A DNA stretch of 64,000 bases from Anas platyrhynchos (taxonomy: Eukaryota > Chordata > Aves > Anseriformes > Anatidae). Where the stretch lies: positions 75,575,001 to 75,639,000 of the forward strand of contig NC_092589.1 of assembly GCF_047663525.1 (NCBI RefSeq). Reading direction: 5' to 3'. The translations under genes were made by a program, and so were the position numbers. How positions within the stretch are numbered: position 1 is the stretch's first letter; the number at the start of each line of letters is the position of its first letter. Positions 51,264 to 62,602 of this stretch are shown here, piece by piece. The notes under the pieces were generated by a model that had not been told where the DNA came from, did not search any database, and saw only the letters and a program-made list of their open reading frames with translations.

Positions 51264-51964
51264 CCATCTGTGGTGGTTTTACCGTGCTGGGCAGCTAAAC
51301 CCCACAACCGCTCTCTCACTCCCCCTCCTTTAGATGAGGAGGGGGAGAAGTAAAGCAAAGAACAACTCACGGGTTGAGATAAGGATAATTTAATTAAAGG
51401 GAAATAATTATAATAATTAAATAAAGACTACCATGAACTAAACAATTTAACTAAGGGGAAATAAAAAGGGAAAGGGGAAAGGGAGGGGAAAAGGGAAAAT
51501 AAAAAGAAGGGAGGAAAACAAACAAACAAAATAAATGAAGGCTATATGGAAGTGCAGAGGAAAGAAATTACTCTCTACTTCCCACAAATGAGCGATGATT
51601 GACCACGTCCTTGAAGCAAGGCCTCAACGCACGCAGCCGGTGTTCAAGAGGAGGACCGACGTCTTCCAAACGAGAGTCCACCCCTCCCCTCTTCTTCCAC
51701 CTTTTATTGCTGAGTGTGACATCACATGGTATGGAATATCCCTTTGATTGGTTTAGGCCAGCTGCCCTAGTGATGTTTCTCTCCTCACCTTTTGCCCACC
51801 CCCTAGGAAGGTTAGAGAAAGGCCTAATACTGTGCCACTGATGCTCAGCAGCAGACACAACACTGGTGTGATAACACTGCTGTTCCAGCTACAAGTACAG
51901 AGTACGGCACTGTATGGGCTGCTGCCGGGAAAGTTAACATTCCAGCCAGACCCAATACACCATC
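51264..51964. repeat. 5-bp target-site duplication CCATC around a solo LTR
   Basis: CCATC occurs at 51264-51268 and again at 51960-51964, directly flanking TGTGG...ATACA. The next bases outward do not match, so the duplication is exactly 5 bp, the length usual for ERVL-type rather than ERVK-type (6 bp) integration. Confidence 0.9.
51269..51959 (-). mobile_element. Solo LTR of an avian ERVL-like retrovirus, 691 bp
   Basis: The element begins TGTGGTGGTTTTACCGTGCT and ends CCCAATACA, giving TG...CA ends, and is flanked by the duplicated CCATC. Minus orientation is inferred from a plausible U3 when read that way: a CCAAT-type box (ATTGG on plus at 51747-51751), a CRE-like TGACATCA at 51717-51724 and a TATA-like or poly(A)-like CAATAAAAGG (plus 51700-51708). 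The purine-rich run at about 51455-51530 and an AT-rich run occupy the downstream half. No internal retroviral sequence is present on either side, so one LTR remains after LTR-LTR recombination. It shares the 'GCAGCTAAAC..CCACAACCGCTCTCTCACTCC' end with the LTR at 62603 but otherwise belongs to a different subfamily. Confidence 0.88.
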
Positions 51965-53163
51965 ACTTCTTTCTTTCATATTCACTTATTAAATTATCTT
52001 TATCTCTCCTTATGACTTTTCTCACTATTCTCTCCCCTGTCCTGGAAGTGGGGAGGAGTGTGCTATGTGTGGTGCTTTTTGGCTGGCCAGGGTCAACCCC
52101 TCACACTGGGCAAGGATCATTCCTCTTCTGTAACAGGTGGAAATTAACATGATCTATTCTGCATTACCCAAACTCTTTATGCTTTTTTCCTCTCAGATTC
52201 TTATCACCAGAGGCTGCTAAAAAGGGACTTCTGATGAGGCATATTTTCAGGTCACTTAAGAGGTGCCACTTCCATCAGCATCAATAATAACTTCTTATAA
52301 TGGCCAGAAGGACACAGTCACCATCTGAAACTTCAGTTTCTTCATATAACTATTCTGTAGGGAACCCATTTTTTAACTTATTCTGTCAGTAATAGTGCAA
52401 ATGAGAATGACAGGTTTTACAAAAAGCAGACAGATAAAAATAATTCCACAGGTTACAATTGCTGTTAGAAGTACCATGAAAGGTAGAGTTTGAGGTATTC
52501 AGGAAAACAAGTCAAACTTTTCCTTCAGCACTATGATTCTAACTGCTATTTATAGATTCTGCTCTCTGGAGTTGATGAGTAATGCTGAACTGATACGAAT
52601 AAATAAAATTAGGTGTATATAATGCACTAATCCGCATTGGTTTATATTTTCATCTCTTGTCCTGAAAGCAGTAGAAATCTTGGAAGGCATTATTGATTTT
52701 AAATTCTAGTAATAGTACTTTATATCTGCTTGAGATTTTTGCTAAATTAGTATCAATAGTCATGTTAAGTCAATACCCAGCTGAAGGTTTGATCTTGTTT
52801 GTGTCAATGATATAACAATAAATTTAAATAAACCACACTGCTTCTCCAGAATTTTGGTAAAATGCTTAATTCCTATAATTTCAAGGACCATTGATATTTA
52901 CATAATTAATGTGGTTTACTTTTAATAGCGCTTACACTGAACACTGAGTGTCAAAGACTGAATGACTGTACACCATGTGACATGAAAAAATTAATGTACT
53001 TCTGAATCATTCATCTAGTGGGAAAAAAAAATGTGTAGAGCACTGCTGAATGTCCTCCCATTAACGTCTAGTCAAAACATATGTGAATTGACATATGCAG
53101 TTGCTGAAATGTTTTTCATGGGGAAATGGTTGACACTTGAATCTTGGAAACAATATTTGAATG
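51965..53163. other. Unassigned DNA between LTR and hairpin
   Basis: No gene or named repeat is seen. The first 190 bp are richer in C and T than the rest and could be older repeat sequence. Confidence 0.45.
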
Positions 53164-53211
53164 TGATTAGACCGTGCTTGCTCACAAAGAAAAACAAGCA
53201 TGGTCTAATCA
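53164..53211. repeat. 17-bp inverted repeat with 14-nt loop (hairpin)
   Basis: TGATTAGACCGTGCTTG (53164-53180) pairs with CAAGCATGGTCTAATCA (53195-53211). There is a single mismatch, which would be a G-U pair if transcribed from the plus strand. The loop is the A-rich CTCACAAAGAAAAA. It is the longest clean stem I found in the window. A template-switch inversion or a small structured RNA are both possible; the stem is short for a canonical pre-miRNA, which usually exceeds 22 bp. Confidence 0.9.
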
Positions 53212-53467
53212 AATTATTTCCTCATTTTTCTCTGTGGTTCCTGGCTTCTTTCTCATTTTCATGTTTTCTTTCTCATTCTGCTCTATTTCTTTAGGGTGTC
53301 ACTTCCCTGGCATGGGTCATCTTTTTGCTGAAGTCCCTTCAGAGATATGCCTCCTCTTACATGGCATGCCTCCTTCTAAGAGCTCATTGCTAGTTCTTAC
53401 CCAAATAAAGTGTTTGCATATGCCTCTGTTTCTTCTTTGTGTCTCCCCTTTGTTTTTTCTCCTGCAG

Positions 53468-53592
53468 TGGTTGCCACTCTCAACTGCCTGAGCATCTGTG
53501 CCATGGACTCTCCTGGCTGCAGCAGTTTCAGGGTGCGATGGACTGTTTGCATCAGTGTCATTTCCTGATGGAAATGGCTGTGCCCAGCACAG
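53468..53592 (+). other. Weak candidate exon bounded by splice-like signals
   Basis: The 125-bp segment is preceded by a pyrimidine tract ending in TCTCCTGCAG and followed by GTAGGTAG, good acceptor and donor matches. One of three plus-strand frames is open throughout (starting at the second base; 41 codons, beginning GCHSQLPEHLCHG). I recognise no protein family in it. The same stretch carries GC-rich 'CCATGGACT..GGCTGCAG' words that vaguely recall LTR sequence, so a decayed LTR is an alternative. A non-coding exon is also possible. Confidence 0.18.
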
Positions 53593-55794
53593 GTAGGTAG
53601 GTCATGGACACTTCCCATGCAGAGCCCTGTGGCAGCTCCCTGCTACCACAGCCCTGTCAGATGTGCCTGTTGCAGTGGATATGTTCTTTTGACCTTTGGA
53701 AAAAAAAAAAAAAAGAAAAAAAAAACAACGCTAAATTTTACATGGTACTTTATCAAAAATTTAAGACCCCCAAATTCATCCACCTTTGATAGCTATGGGC
53801 ATACCCACACAATATTATGTAAGTTATGTTTATACCAGGGAACGAAGCAACCTAGGGACCACTTGTCATGGAGGAGGAGAAGGAAGATTAACTGCATTGT
53901 TTTTTCTCCTGTACTAACTGACTGTAGGTTCAGAGAATGGTTTGGGCCACCCTATAGTGAATTATGGTCCAGGGTGTCACCTAGGCTCTGAACAGATTTA
54001 CAGAGGGCAGATAGGCAAAAATTTTGTCTTGATGTATAGCCTAGTTTACTCAAGCAAGTCTCTGGGGTAGACTTTCCATGGTGGTACAAAGCATATCCTT
54101 GCTGGAAAACAAAGAAGAGGACTCTGTGCATCAGTATTTTCCCAAACAAAATCAATTATGGGTTTACTAGAGTGTTCCCTCTCTTGATTTTCACTGCATC
54201 AGGCATGCTTGCCATGCTGCCTGGGAGGAAAAATGATCTGGTCTCAGAAATTTGTGCCTTCTTTCTCAGAAAATGGTTGTTTCCTATCCTTACCCATCAG
54301 CAGCGTGTTCACGGTTTCTAGGATATGATCCTAAATTTCTTATCCCAGAGAAAACCCCAACACATGATCTCCTAAATCAGCATGGAGTTTTGTGGGATAG
54401 GAACACTTAATTGTTTTTCTTAAAACACATGCATAATAGTAAGGATCTTTTAAATGATAAGCATTTTCTATGTATCTTGGTTAAAGTCAAATGAAGTAAA
54501 GCAAACCTCTCCTATGCTACTGATGTTGTGTATTTATTTCACTTCCTTAGCAGGTGCTTTGCCCGAAGAAATCCATCTGGTGAAAACATAAGCACAGCAC
54601 CTGGTCAAAAAAATTAAACAAACATGCTATAATCATCTAAACATGTGAGTCAAGCTCTTTTACTTACTTTTGACTTCTGTCAGCAGCCTGCAGCCTTTAA
54701 AGTGGTATTTTAATTTGTAAAGCCAGTTCTTCTTATGGCTTGCTCATCCTGGCAAGTACTGCACTCAAAAAATTATATCCAAAATTAAATTATAATGACT
54801 TTAAACTGGATGTGAGATATCTTTTTAACATACATAAAAACCCTTTCAGAAGTTTTTGTTGCCTGGGGCTGAATGCTCTTCTATCATATGTTTTTTGACA
54901 GGACACAGTAAAGCACCAGTGGCTAAAATTTCTAGATGGTGGGGCTACATTCTGCAAAGGGGAAGTTTATTCATTGACAGTTGCAAACCTGCTTCAGTAC
55001 TTTGCAGCCGTTTCAGAATGGAAGCTAATAGCACAGAAATAGCTGAACATGTAAATGAGATCTTGAAATGTCTATGAAATACTCCCCAAGTATATTTTGC
55101 TGTAAAATTTCCTTGTTAATGTGAAGGTAATGACAGGTGTTACCAGGGAAACACGACTGTGGGAACATGTGTGAGGATTTCCACCCACAATATGTCTCTG
55201 CAAGGGTGTTCAGAAACAGTTTATGTGCACCTGGCAACTGAGGCAAATATGCAGTGGCCAGGACTGGTGCAGTCTGTTGTTTGAAGTGCTGCTTGTACTT
55301 GCTTTGATTGTGTACATTTATCAGTGCTGCCAGGTACGACTTAATGACACATTGCAAAGCCCAGCAGAAGTTTGAAATCAAACCATCTATATGCTTTTTT
55401 TTTTTCCATTTTTTTTTTTGTCACCTAAAACTGAATAATCTTAATATAAGATAGTCAGCTTTAATTTAAGATAGTCAGTTCCTTTATAATCAAAGACAAT
55501 ATGTGCCCTCAGAAATAATTTGTCTCATCTGTTTTTGATCCTGTGTTCGACTGAGGTATCCTTAGTTGGTATCTTTTTCTTCTTCTTTCCTATAAATGGA
55601 GTTACTACAAAGTAATAGGAGACCTGAAAAACTAGCCGTGGACTTTTATATTAAATGAAATTAAGTTACGCTCAGTTGATGACAATTGAAATAATTTTAT
55701 TTTGGGAGTTACTCTTCTGTAAACAGGACTTATGCAAGAGGGGCAGATGTCAATGAATCTAAGTGAATTGAGGATGTAAGGATTCAGGCACACT

Positions 55795-55829
<35 letters not shown>

Positions 55830-57612
55830 TTTGTGAATAAACTGTTAGCTAGAAACCCTGTCTTGAGATGAACTTTACCAATAAAACACACAAAGCAGCT
55901 GGATTATATCTTCTACTGAAGTCTGGCAAAAATTAAATCTGATCACCCGTGATAAACTATGGGACAATTACTCAGGTAACAAGGTGTAAGGGTGTTACAT
56001 GTCTCTGCTATGTTTTCTGCAGCCTTCATTTTGGTATATGTGAGCTGAAAGAGGCTTTGCAGAGAAGATAAAGAAAATAATTCTTCATGCAGAACTAGGC
56101 TTCAGAGAATGAAGAGCCCAGCATTGCCAGAACTCAGGTACTAGTCTTAGGTTATAGCTATTAAAATTTAAATGTGATTTTTTTACTAGTGGAAACACAG
56201 ATACTTGGGGAATATTTATACATCCTAAATTTAACATTTTTTTTCCCCTCTGAAAAGACAGAGTTTGCATTTACTTATCTTACTTTAGACTTAGTAAATT
56301 GTAGGTCTGTGTTTCTTTGTGATTGTAGCCAATACTAGTGACTAATACTAGTGCTGCCTAGATTTAGCACCATTAAAAAAGAAACCTAAAAAAGGCAACC
56401 ATTTGTGAAATGGCTGTCAAAGTTGTTTGGCTTGCAGTGCCATTTCCTATAGTGTCATTTCTGAAAAAAAAAATAAATTACTTATTTCTCTAACATATGT
56501 GAATTTTTTGCATGCTTTCATTGTCTATCTAAAGAAAATAAAACACTGGATACTTCTCTTTACTGCTTTAGTCCGAATTTATAAAGCTTAAGTATGCCTA
56601 TATTTCAAACTAAATTCTTATCCATGTTACAGTTTTTAAATGAATTATACTTGAAATAAAAGTGAAGAATGAGCATAGGTGGTTACAAATGAGAAGTCAA
56701 AATATGTAAATAATGTTTGCTATGATATAAGAGATTATAATGACACACCATATTTACTAATCCTAATTTATAATAATGTTATAGAATAATGAAAAGTAAT
56801 AATGGCTGAATTTATTTTTATTCCTTTGCAATGGTAATGGTACTATTTATATTGCTTTTATAATCTCTCTTTCTCCTGTTATTCTCAGGAAAATATGTTT
56901 TTAAATTATTATTATTATTTTTTTTTCCTGTTTTCACTTTTAGCCAGCCTCCCTGACTCGTATTTAGGTGGAGTGAATTGAGTGAAACCGCATATGGTGG
57001 GGTATAGTGGCACAAGCTTCCTGCAGCACCTGCATCTATTTGGGTGTAGGACTGTAGCATTGCTCAGCTCTTCCCTGGTAACAATAGTGAGAGAACATTG
57101 TGGTCTTCTCCCAGAGAAACACTCATGAACAGAGAGGTGTGTACTATTTGCATAGCATAAAGACATATACCATGACCTATCAGGCCACGAATGGTTGTCT
57201 CTGCGTTATTTTCAGATACTAGTCATTGAAGAACACAGTGACAGGGACTCTTATAATAAGAAAATCTCTACCATTCCAGCCTGTGCCCCAGTCCCGCCAC
57301 CACATTAGGGTTAGAAGAGAAGACAGCTAGAGCAGTTCCTACTGCCTGCTCTGCACCAGAGTCACTGTTAGAATTCCTTTGTGAATGTACAGTGAATAAT
57401 ATCACAGGACCTACTCAGAGGAGAAGTAAAAACAAAACAAAAGAAAACAAAACATTTCTGTTTTTATCTTTTTTACCCTCTTTGTTTTTGTCTGCAATAA
57501 TGAATAAATAAAGAATGCATAGGAGAAGAAACGAAGATGCTTTATACAGAAATAAAAGTAATATCATTCAACTGTGTTGATTATTATAGTTACATTCTAT
57601 TATATTTTTATT
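53593..57612. other. Unassigned AT-rich DNA
   Basis: Contains an A-rich run at 53700-53724, a near-duplicate 'AAGATAGTCAG' pair at 55449-55479, (TTTA)n at 55794-55832 and a 'CTAATACTAGTG'-type echo near 56331-56353. No gene is recognised. Confidence 0.5.
55794..55832 (+). repeat. (TTTA)n simple repeat
   Basis: Nearly ten perfect TTTA units in 39 bp, the longest tetranucleotide array in the window and probably polymorphic. Confidence 0.92.
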
Positions 57613-57865
57613 AGCTGAGGCAGGGGAAGTTTAGGCTTGACATCAGGAGGAGGTTCTTCACAGAGAGAGTGGTTGCACACTGGAACAGGCTCCCCAGGGA
57701 AGTGGTCACTGCACCGAGCCTGACTGAATTTAAGAAGAGATTGGACTGTGCGCTTAGTCACATGGTCTGAACTTTTGGGTAGACCTGTGCGGTGTCAAGA
57801 GTTGGACTTGATGATCCTTAAGGGTCCCTTCCAACTCAGGATATTCTATGATTCTATGATTCTAT
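57613..57865 (+). mobile_element. Young CR1 LINE 3' fragment, 253 bp
   Basis: Extends from 'AGCTGAGGCAGGGGAAGTTT' to three ATTCTAT(G) octamers and matches 34787-35039 with two base differences. One difference changes a codon of the ORF2 end (AAG in the 34-kb copy, AGG here); the other changes the stop codon (TAA there, TGA here) without destroying it. The frame is open in this fragment too. The 10-mer TATTTTTATT flanks the insertion at 57603-57612 and 57874-57883, but in such T-rich DNA that may be coincidence. Confidence 0.95.
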
Positions 57866-58332
57866 TTATTTATTATTTTTATTTAAAGACTTAGGAATTA
57901 ATAGAGTTGCAGAAATTATTCCTTTCTTATTTTGTGAAAGCAACATCAAAATCATTTTATGTCAGGAAGAGTATCAGACAAAAAATTCCTTTCATGTTAC
58001 AGCATGATAAGGTGGTGTGGTTTAAAGTACATATTAAAATCAAATGTGTTTTTCCCCAGTACAGTGTGGTACATGACTGCACTATTTTGATTGTGGTAAG
58101 AAAGTACGGAAGTTTCCAGGTACCTCAGAAAATTTTTTGTTCCAGCTACTTTAAAAGTAATTTTTATAAATATGTGCTGAAATTTCTGTCAAAAACTGGA
58201 CTGTTGTAAAAAATGTATATGCTGAGGCTTATGGAAATGCTTTGATACCACTTGCTTATTTTAATACTTTAAATTTTAATATTTTTTATCTTTTAAACTG
58301 CAAACCCATCAAAATAGCATAAGAAATATTGA
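57866..58332. other. Unassigned DNA between two CR1 fragments
   Basis: A plus-strand frame of 100 codons at 57907-58209 has no recognisable domain and is rich in K, F and V as expected of AT-rich DNA. No repeat is recognised. Confidence 0.4.
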
Positions 58333-58449
58333 ATGAATGGGGTTGGATGGGGCTTTGAGCAACCTGGCCTAGTGGAAGATGTCCCAGCCCACGAGAGAAG
58401 GGGTTGGTCTTAAAGGTCCCTTCCAACCCAAACCATTTTATGATTCTAA
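58333..58449 (+). mobile_element. CR1 3' end fragment, older subfamily
   Basis: Starts at 'GGGGTTGGATGGGGCTTTGA', continues with 'GAGCAACCTGGCCTAGTGGA' and 'GGTCTTAAAGGTCCCTTCCA', and ends 'ACCATTTTATGATTCTA'. This is the common avian CR1 tail of the 'gagcaacctggtctagtgg' type, distinct from the young copies. It is a short, 5'-truncated, moderately diverged remnant. Confidence 0.9.
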
Positions 58450-61400
58450 TCTACTGTTGTAAAATTGTAAATCTTGTTTCAAAATATTGAAATGGTATTT
58501 TCAACTCTCTTTTATATTATTTAAATAGTCATTATTTCAAAAATATCTATTGTGATGGAAGACAATCTTTGTGATGAGAAAATATTCTACCTTCAATGCA
58601 TGTGACTAACTGTGGTGTCAGCAGGAATGTAGCAGAGCCAGGAGTGAGTCAGATGGCTCTTATGCTGTCTGTGGAAAAAAAAAAAAAACAGTGCTAGAAA
58701 CAGAAAAGAAATTGAAATGTGAGAAAAGTCTAAAGATACAATTGATTTTTTTTTTTTCAATCTTCCTTGTGCAGAATAAATAGAATCCTTCCTCAGATTT
58801 TAAAATTGCGAAAACCAGTAAGTTTTCATAAAATCCAGAACCTGGATCTGGACAAACCTTAATGACAGCATTATAAAAAATGAACAAAAGAAAAGTTTAT
58901 ACAATGCTATGAAGTTGTATGTACCTTTCAACATACAAGGTATTTTTATAAGAGACAGACCATTTATAACCATTAAATTCTTCATCCAGGCTGCTGACAC
59001 AACAGGGACAATGTGATTTTTACATACTTTTAGTTCCTCTAGTTTAATGAAGAGGAATTGCAAGATGGCTGCATCCCTGAAGTAATTCTTCAACAAAGGT
59101 AAGGCTGAAATAGCCAGTGACCCTAATGAGGAAAAATGAAAGGGCATCACCACTTAATTCATCTCATTATTGGTTCTTAAAATGGAGATAAATGGGAGAG
59201 AGATAAAAAAAGCAGAGAGAGACCGACAGTTTTGAGTTTTTACCTGCTGAAACAAGATGCATGCCTGAGCTGGGTTGTGTGCACAAATTCAGAATTGCCA
59301 TTACCAGCTGGCAGAGGTACTGGTACAGTTACCGCACTGACTACAGACTGCACAACCAGAGGTGTGATCTCTTTAATTGTGCTCTGCCTGAACTCTTAAT
59401 ATAATCTCAGATATTCTACCAAAAATAAAGTTCATTTGCAAGAACTTCTGTTCCAAGTTGTGTGATGAGGGCCTTTCTTTAAATAGCAGCAGCTTGTGGG
59501 TAAGTTATGTGGTACCGAGGGCAAATAATTTCACACAGAGGTGACACCTCTGAGCCCGAAACAGGTGCAACTACTCCACACCTACACACATGAACACACA
59601 CAGAGGCCTTGTTTATTATTTTATCGGAAGACAAAACTTTCATAGCAAAGCCCAAGTGAATGACAGAGATAATAGTCATTCTCTCTTCATGTGTTCTGAC
59701 TATAGACCAATTTAAACAAATTTATTGACCCACATATTTTTGCACTAAGACAGTGTATTCACTGGATTGCATTCCAGCTACCAGCAGCCTAGGGGGGATG
59801 GGTTTCATCTGGGGTTGCAAAGACATCTGTTCTCATGTTTATAGGGCATTTGCACTTGTTCCTCATGAAGAGATTTGAAACACCCTCCTTCCCCCTTCAA
59901 GTTTTTCCCTGCCACCTCACATACCATGTCCACCTGAATTTTATGGGAGTCATGAGGCATAATATCTAATTCAAATTATACACTTACGCTATGACAGATA
60001 CCTGCCCTTGTTTGTTCAATTGCTTCAGACAGTGAATCCCAAAATGTTCTGTGCCAAAAAGAGAGGATATAAAATATATATATACATATTTTTTATTTTT
60101 CCCCTGGTACCATGACTTACATTTGGGATGTATTTAGTGTTCAGAGTCTTTAAAGCTGTTTTTTTTCCTTTTTTCTTTTTTTCTTTTTTTATTGTTTTCT
60201 TTTCCCTCCCCTCCCCTCTCCATCTTCCTGGAAAAGATTTTGACTTCTTGGTGACTTTGATACAAGGTACAACACAGCAGATATAAATGAGCACAATGGA
60301 TGTTTGAGGAAAAATAATAAGTTTTGAGATACATCAAGATTCTTTTTTCCTCTGTCCCCCCATTTTTCTTCTTTCTTTGCACTCTCTTAAGTGGCAAGAG
60401 TTTATTCCCTTGCACTGCTTTTGTTTCCATTGTTAGTTCTGCCTCAGTCTTATTCTGCAATATCTCAGTATAGTTTTATACTTCCTGATGAAAGGAAGTG
60501 GAGGAATTTTGTTTATGACCAGTTTGGATACTATTTTCTTTTCTTGTAGGCACCCTGTATGCATCTAAGATCTTTTTAAAAAGGTTATTTATTCATTCCA
60601 CTATGGAGTTCTTCACCAGATATTTCTTTTCTAACATATTTTTCTTCTGGAATTTCTTGGTCATCATCCTTGAAAAAAGTTGAAACCTCCTACTCCAGAA
60701 TAAGAAAATTTCTCTTTTGGAATCAACAATTTCAATTACAGAAGTTATTTGAGTTACTAGCCAGAATGTTTTGCTTACTGAGTGTTGGAAATGCACGTGA
60801 AAGATCAGATTCTGAGTATTTGAAAACTGTTTAGGATTAATGAACTTCAAAATCACTCACATCTTAGACTGAGTGTAAGTAAGTGAGTTGACTGTAAAAG
60901 GCTATTTCAGTCTCTTCTACTGTCTTCTCATATCAATTGCTTTTCTTAGTTTGACAGTGGTGCAGCTGAAAACGGACCAATTGGAAACAATGATTTATAG
61001 GATCTTATCTTGTCACGGTGACTTTCAGAAAATCACTAAATATTCATGACAGGTAAAAAATTAGTATGTCATTATTTAAGGGTAGCCTTTGGTATTATAA
61101 AGACATGCGATAAAGTTCTGCACTTATAAGAAAAAATATATTCACCATATGCCAATAAAGACATGTCCATTTATGTCAAGACTGATTTTTGGATCACTGT
61201 GTATAGTTGCTACCCCAAATATTCCTGTAGATTTATGGATTCTGCTACCAGCACTTTTTAAAATTAAAAAATGGAAGTGCTTGAGATATTTATTTATTGA
61301 ACAGCACATATTTCATATGCTTTCAAGAGATATGACAAGAAGCTTATTATCCTTGAGAAGTTGCCATTTAGTGTGAGTAGTGTCAGGATTTTACTATTTT

Positions 61401-62597
61401 GATGATTTAAGTGCCTGACAATTATTTTATAGTGTAGTGTAACACCATACAAACTTTCAGAATTCTTAAAACAAAATAAAAATATTTTTGATGTTAAGCA
61501 AATTTTAGATGGAAGCAATGGGTCAGCTTTAAAACAACTAGAAATGATCCATAAAGTGGCCATTATAAACTTAACAAGTCTTATGATGAATTCTAGTGAA
61601 GGTATCTTTATTATTATTGTGAGCTAACTAAGAACCATTTTCATTCTTATGCTGATCAAATTTAATTCCCAGAATATGTGAGCTCAAATAATTCAGTTCC
61701 TTATATTCTTCATAGTTTTCTAATTGTAAAATCAACACTCATTAACTCCTTTAAATATAAATAAGTAAACAATCAACAATATCAATAAGAAAGATATATA
61801 TATATATTATTTTTTAAAATTAGAATAGATAAACTGTAAATTGCATTGTCAGTGTCAGGTATTTACAATTTTTACAACTTTATTCATGGAATCAAACCCA
61901 CAAACAATTTAATCCAAGTCTAGTAATAGTTCTGCAGGGACGTCACCTCCAATTCTCTGTGAGAAAAACAGAAAGACAAGAATCATCCAACGTGAGACAG
62001 TCTGCTGCTAGTATTTCTTTGAAAGTAGGCAGGAGACCTGAAGGAGGAGTTACACACAGAAAAATGTATCCGTGTTCACAAAAAATGTATTGATAAAATT
62101 CATGCAGAGACTTCCAAGGTCAAAGCAGGTAGACAAACATACATCTTCTCTACCACCAGCAGTGGACAAGGAGATAATCGCTCACACCCAGAAACACTGA
62201 CCTCTCTGGAAGCAGCCAGTGTATCCCTCCTCTGACTTCTATCCCCCAATATTAAAAATAAACATGGTATTGTGACAGGAAGTGACAATCCATTTTAAAT
62301 GAGAAAAGAAAAATCAGAAGCAACAAAGGCTAAATCTGAAGGATGCAAGAGCATACGGTACAGATTAATGATAGAATCTTCAGATTATTGAAATGCTCTT
62401 CAAGAATCAAGCCATCTCTTAGAAAAACAAAACCAAAACAAACAAACAGACAAAACCACCACCACCATCAACAACCAAAACAGCTGTGTATAACGTCAGG
62501 ACATGCTTATTGCTGTTAGTGTTTCCCCTGGCATGATAGTAACATTTTTCTGTTATCTTTATCTTAAACCTAGGATGTCAAATAACTTTTGAGCTTG
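58450..62597. other. Unassigned AT-rich DNA
   Basis: Includes an A run at 58675-58688, a (TA)n stretch at 60069-60088, the pyrimidine-rich tract at 60159-60222, (AT)n at 61794-61807 and a CCA/CAA-rich patch at 62449-62480. Open frames up to 117 codons at 58800-59153 (minus) carry no domain. Confidence 0.5.
60159..60222 (+). repeat. Polypyrimidine tract
   Basis: Almost entirely T and C over 64 bases apart from a short ATTG interruption, ending in CCCTCCCCTCCCCTCTCC. Mirror-like polypyrimidine DNA can form triplex structures. Confidence 0.8.
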
Positions 62598-62602
62598 AAC
62601 CT

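Noticed and set aside
51568-51858. 96-codon minus-strand frame
   Set aside because: It lies inside the solo LTR, which is regulatory and not protein coding.
53999-54012. CTCF-like 'CAGAGGGCAG'
   Set aside because: The left half of the core motif does not match; only about 10 of 14 positions agree.
59058-59072. YY1-like AAGATGGCTGC
   Set aside because: It differs from the AAGATGGCGGC core at one key position, and single short motifs are common; no supporting context.
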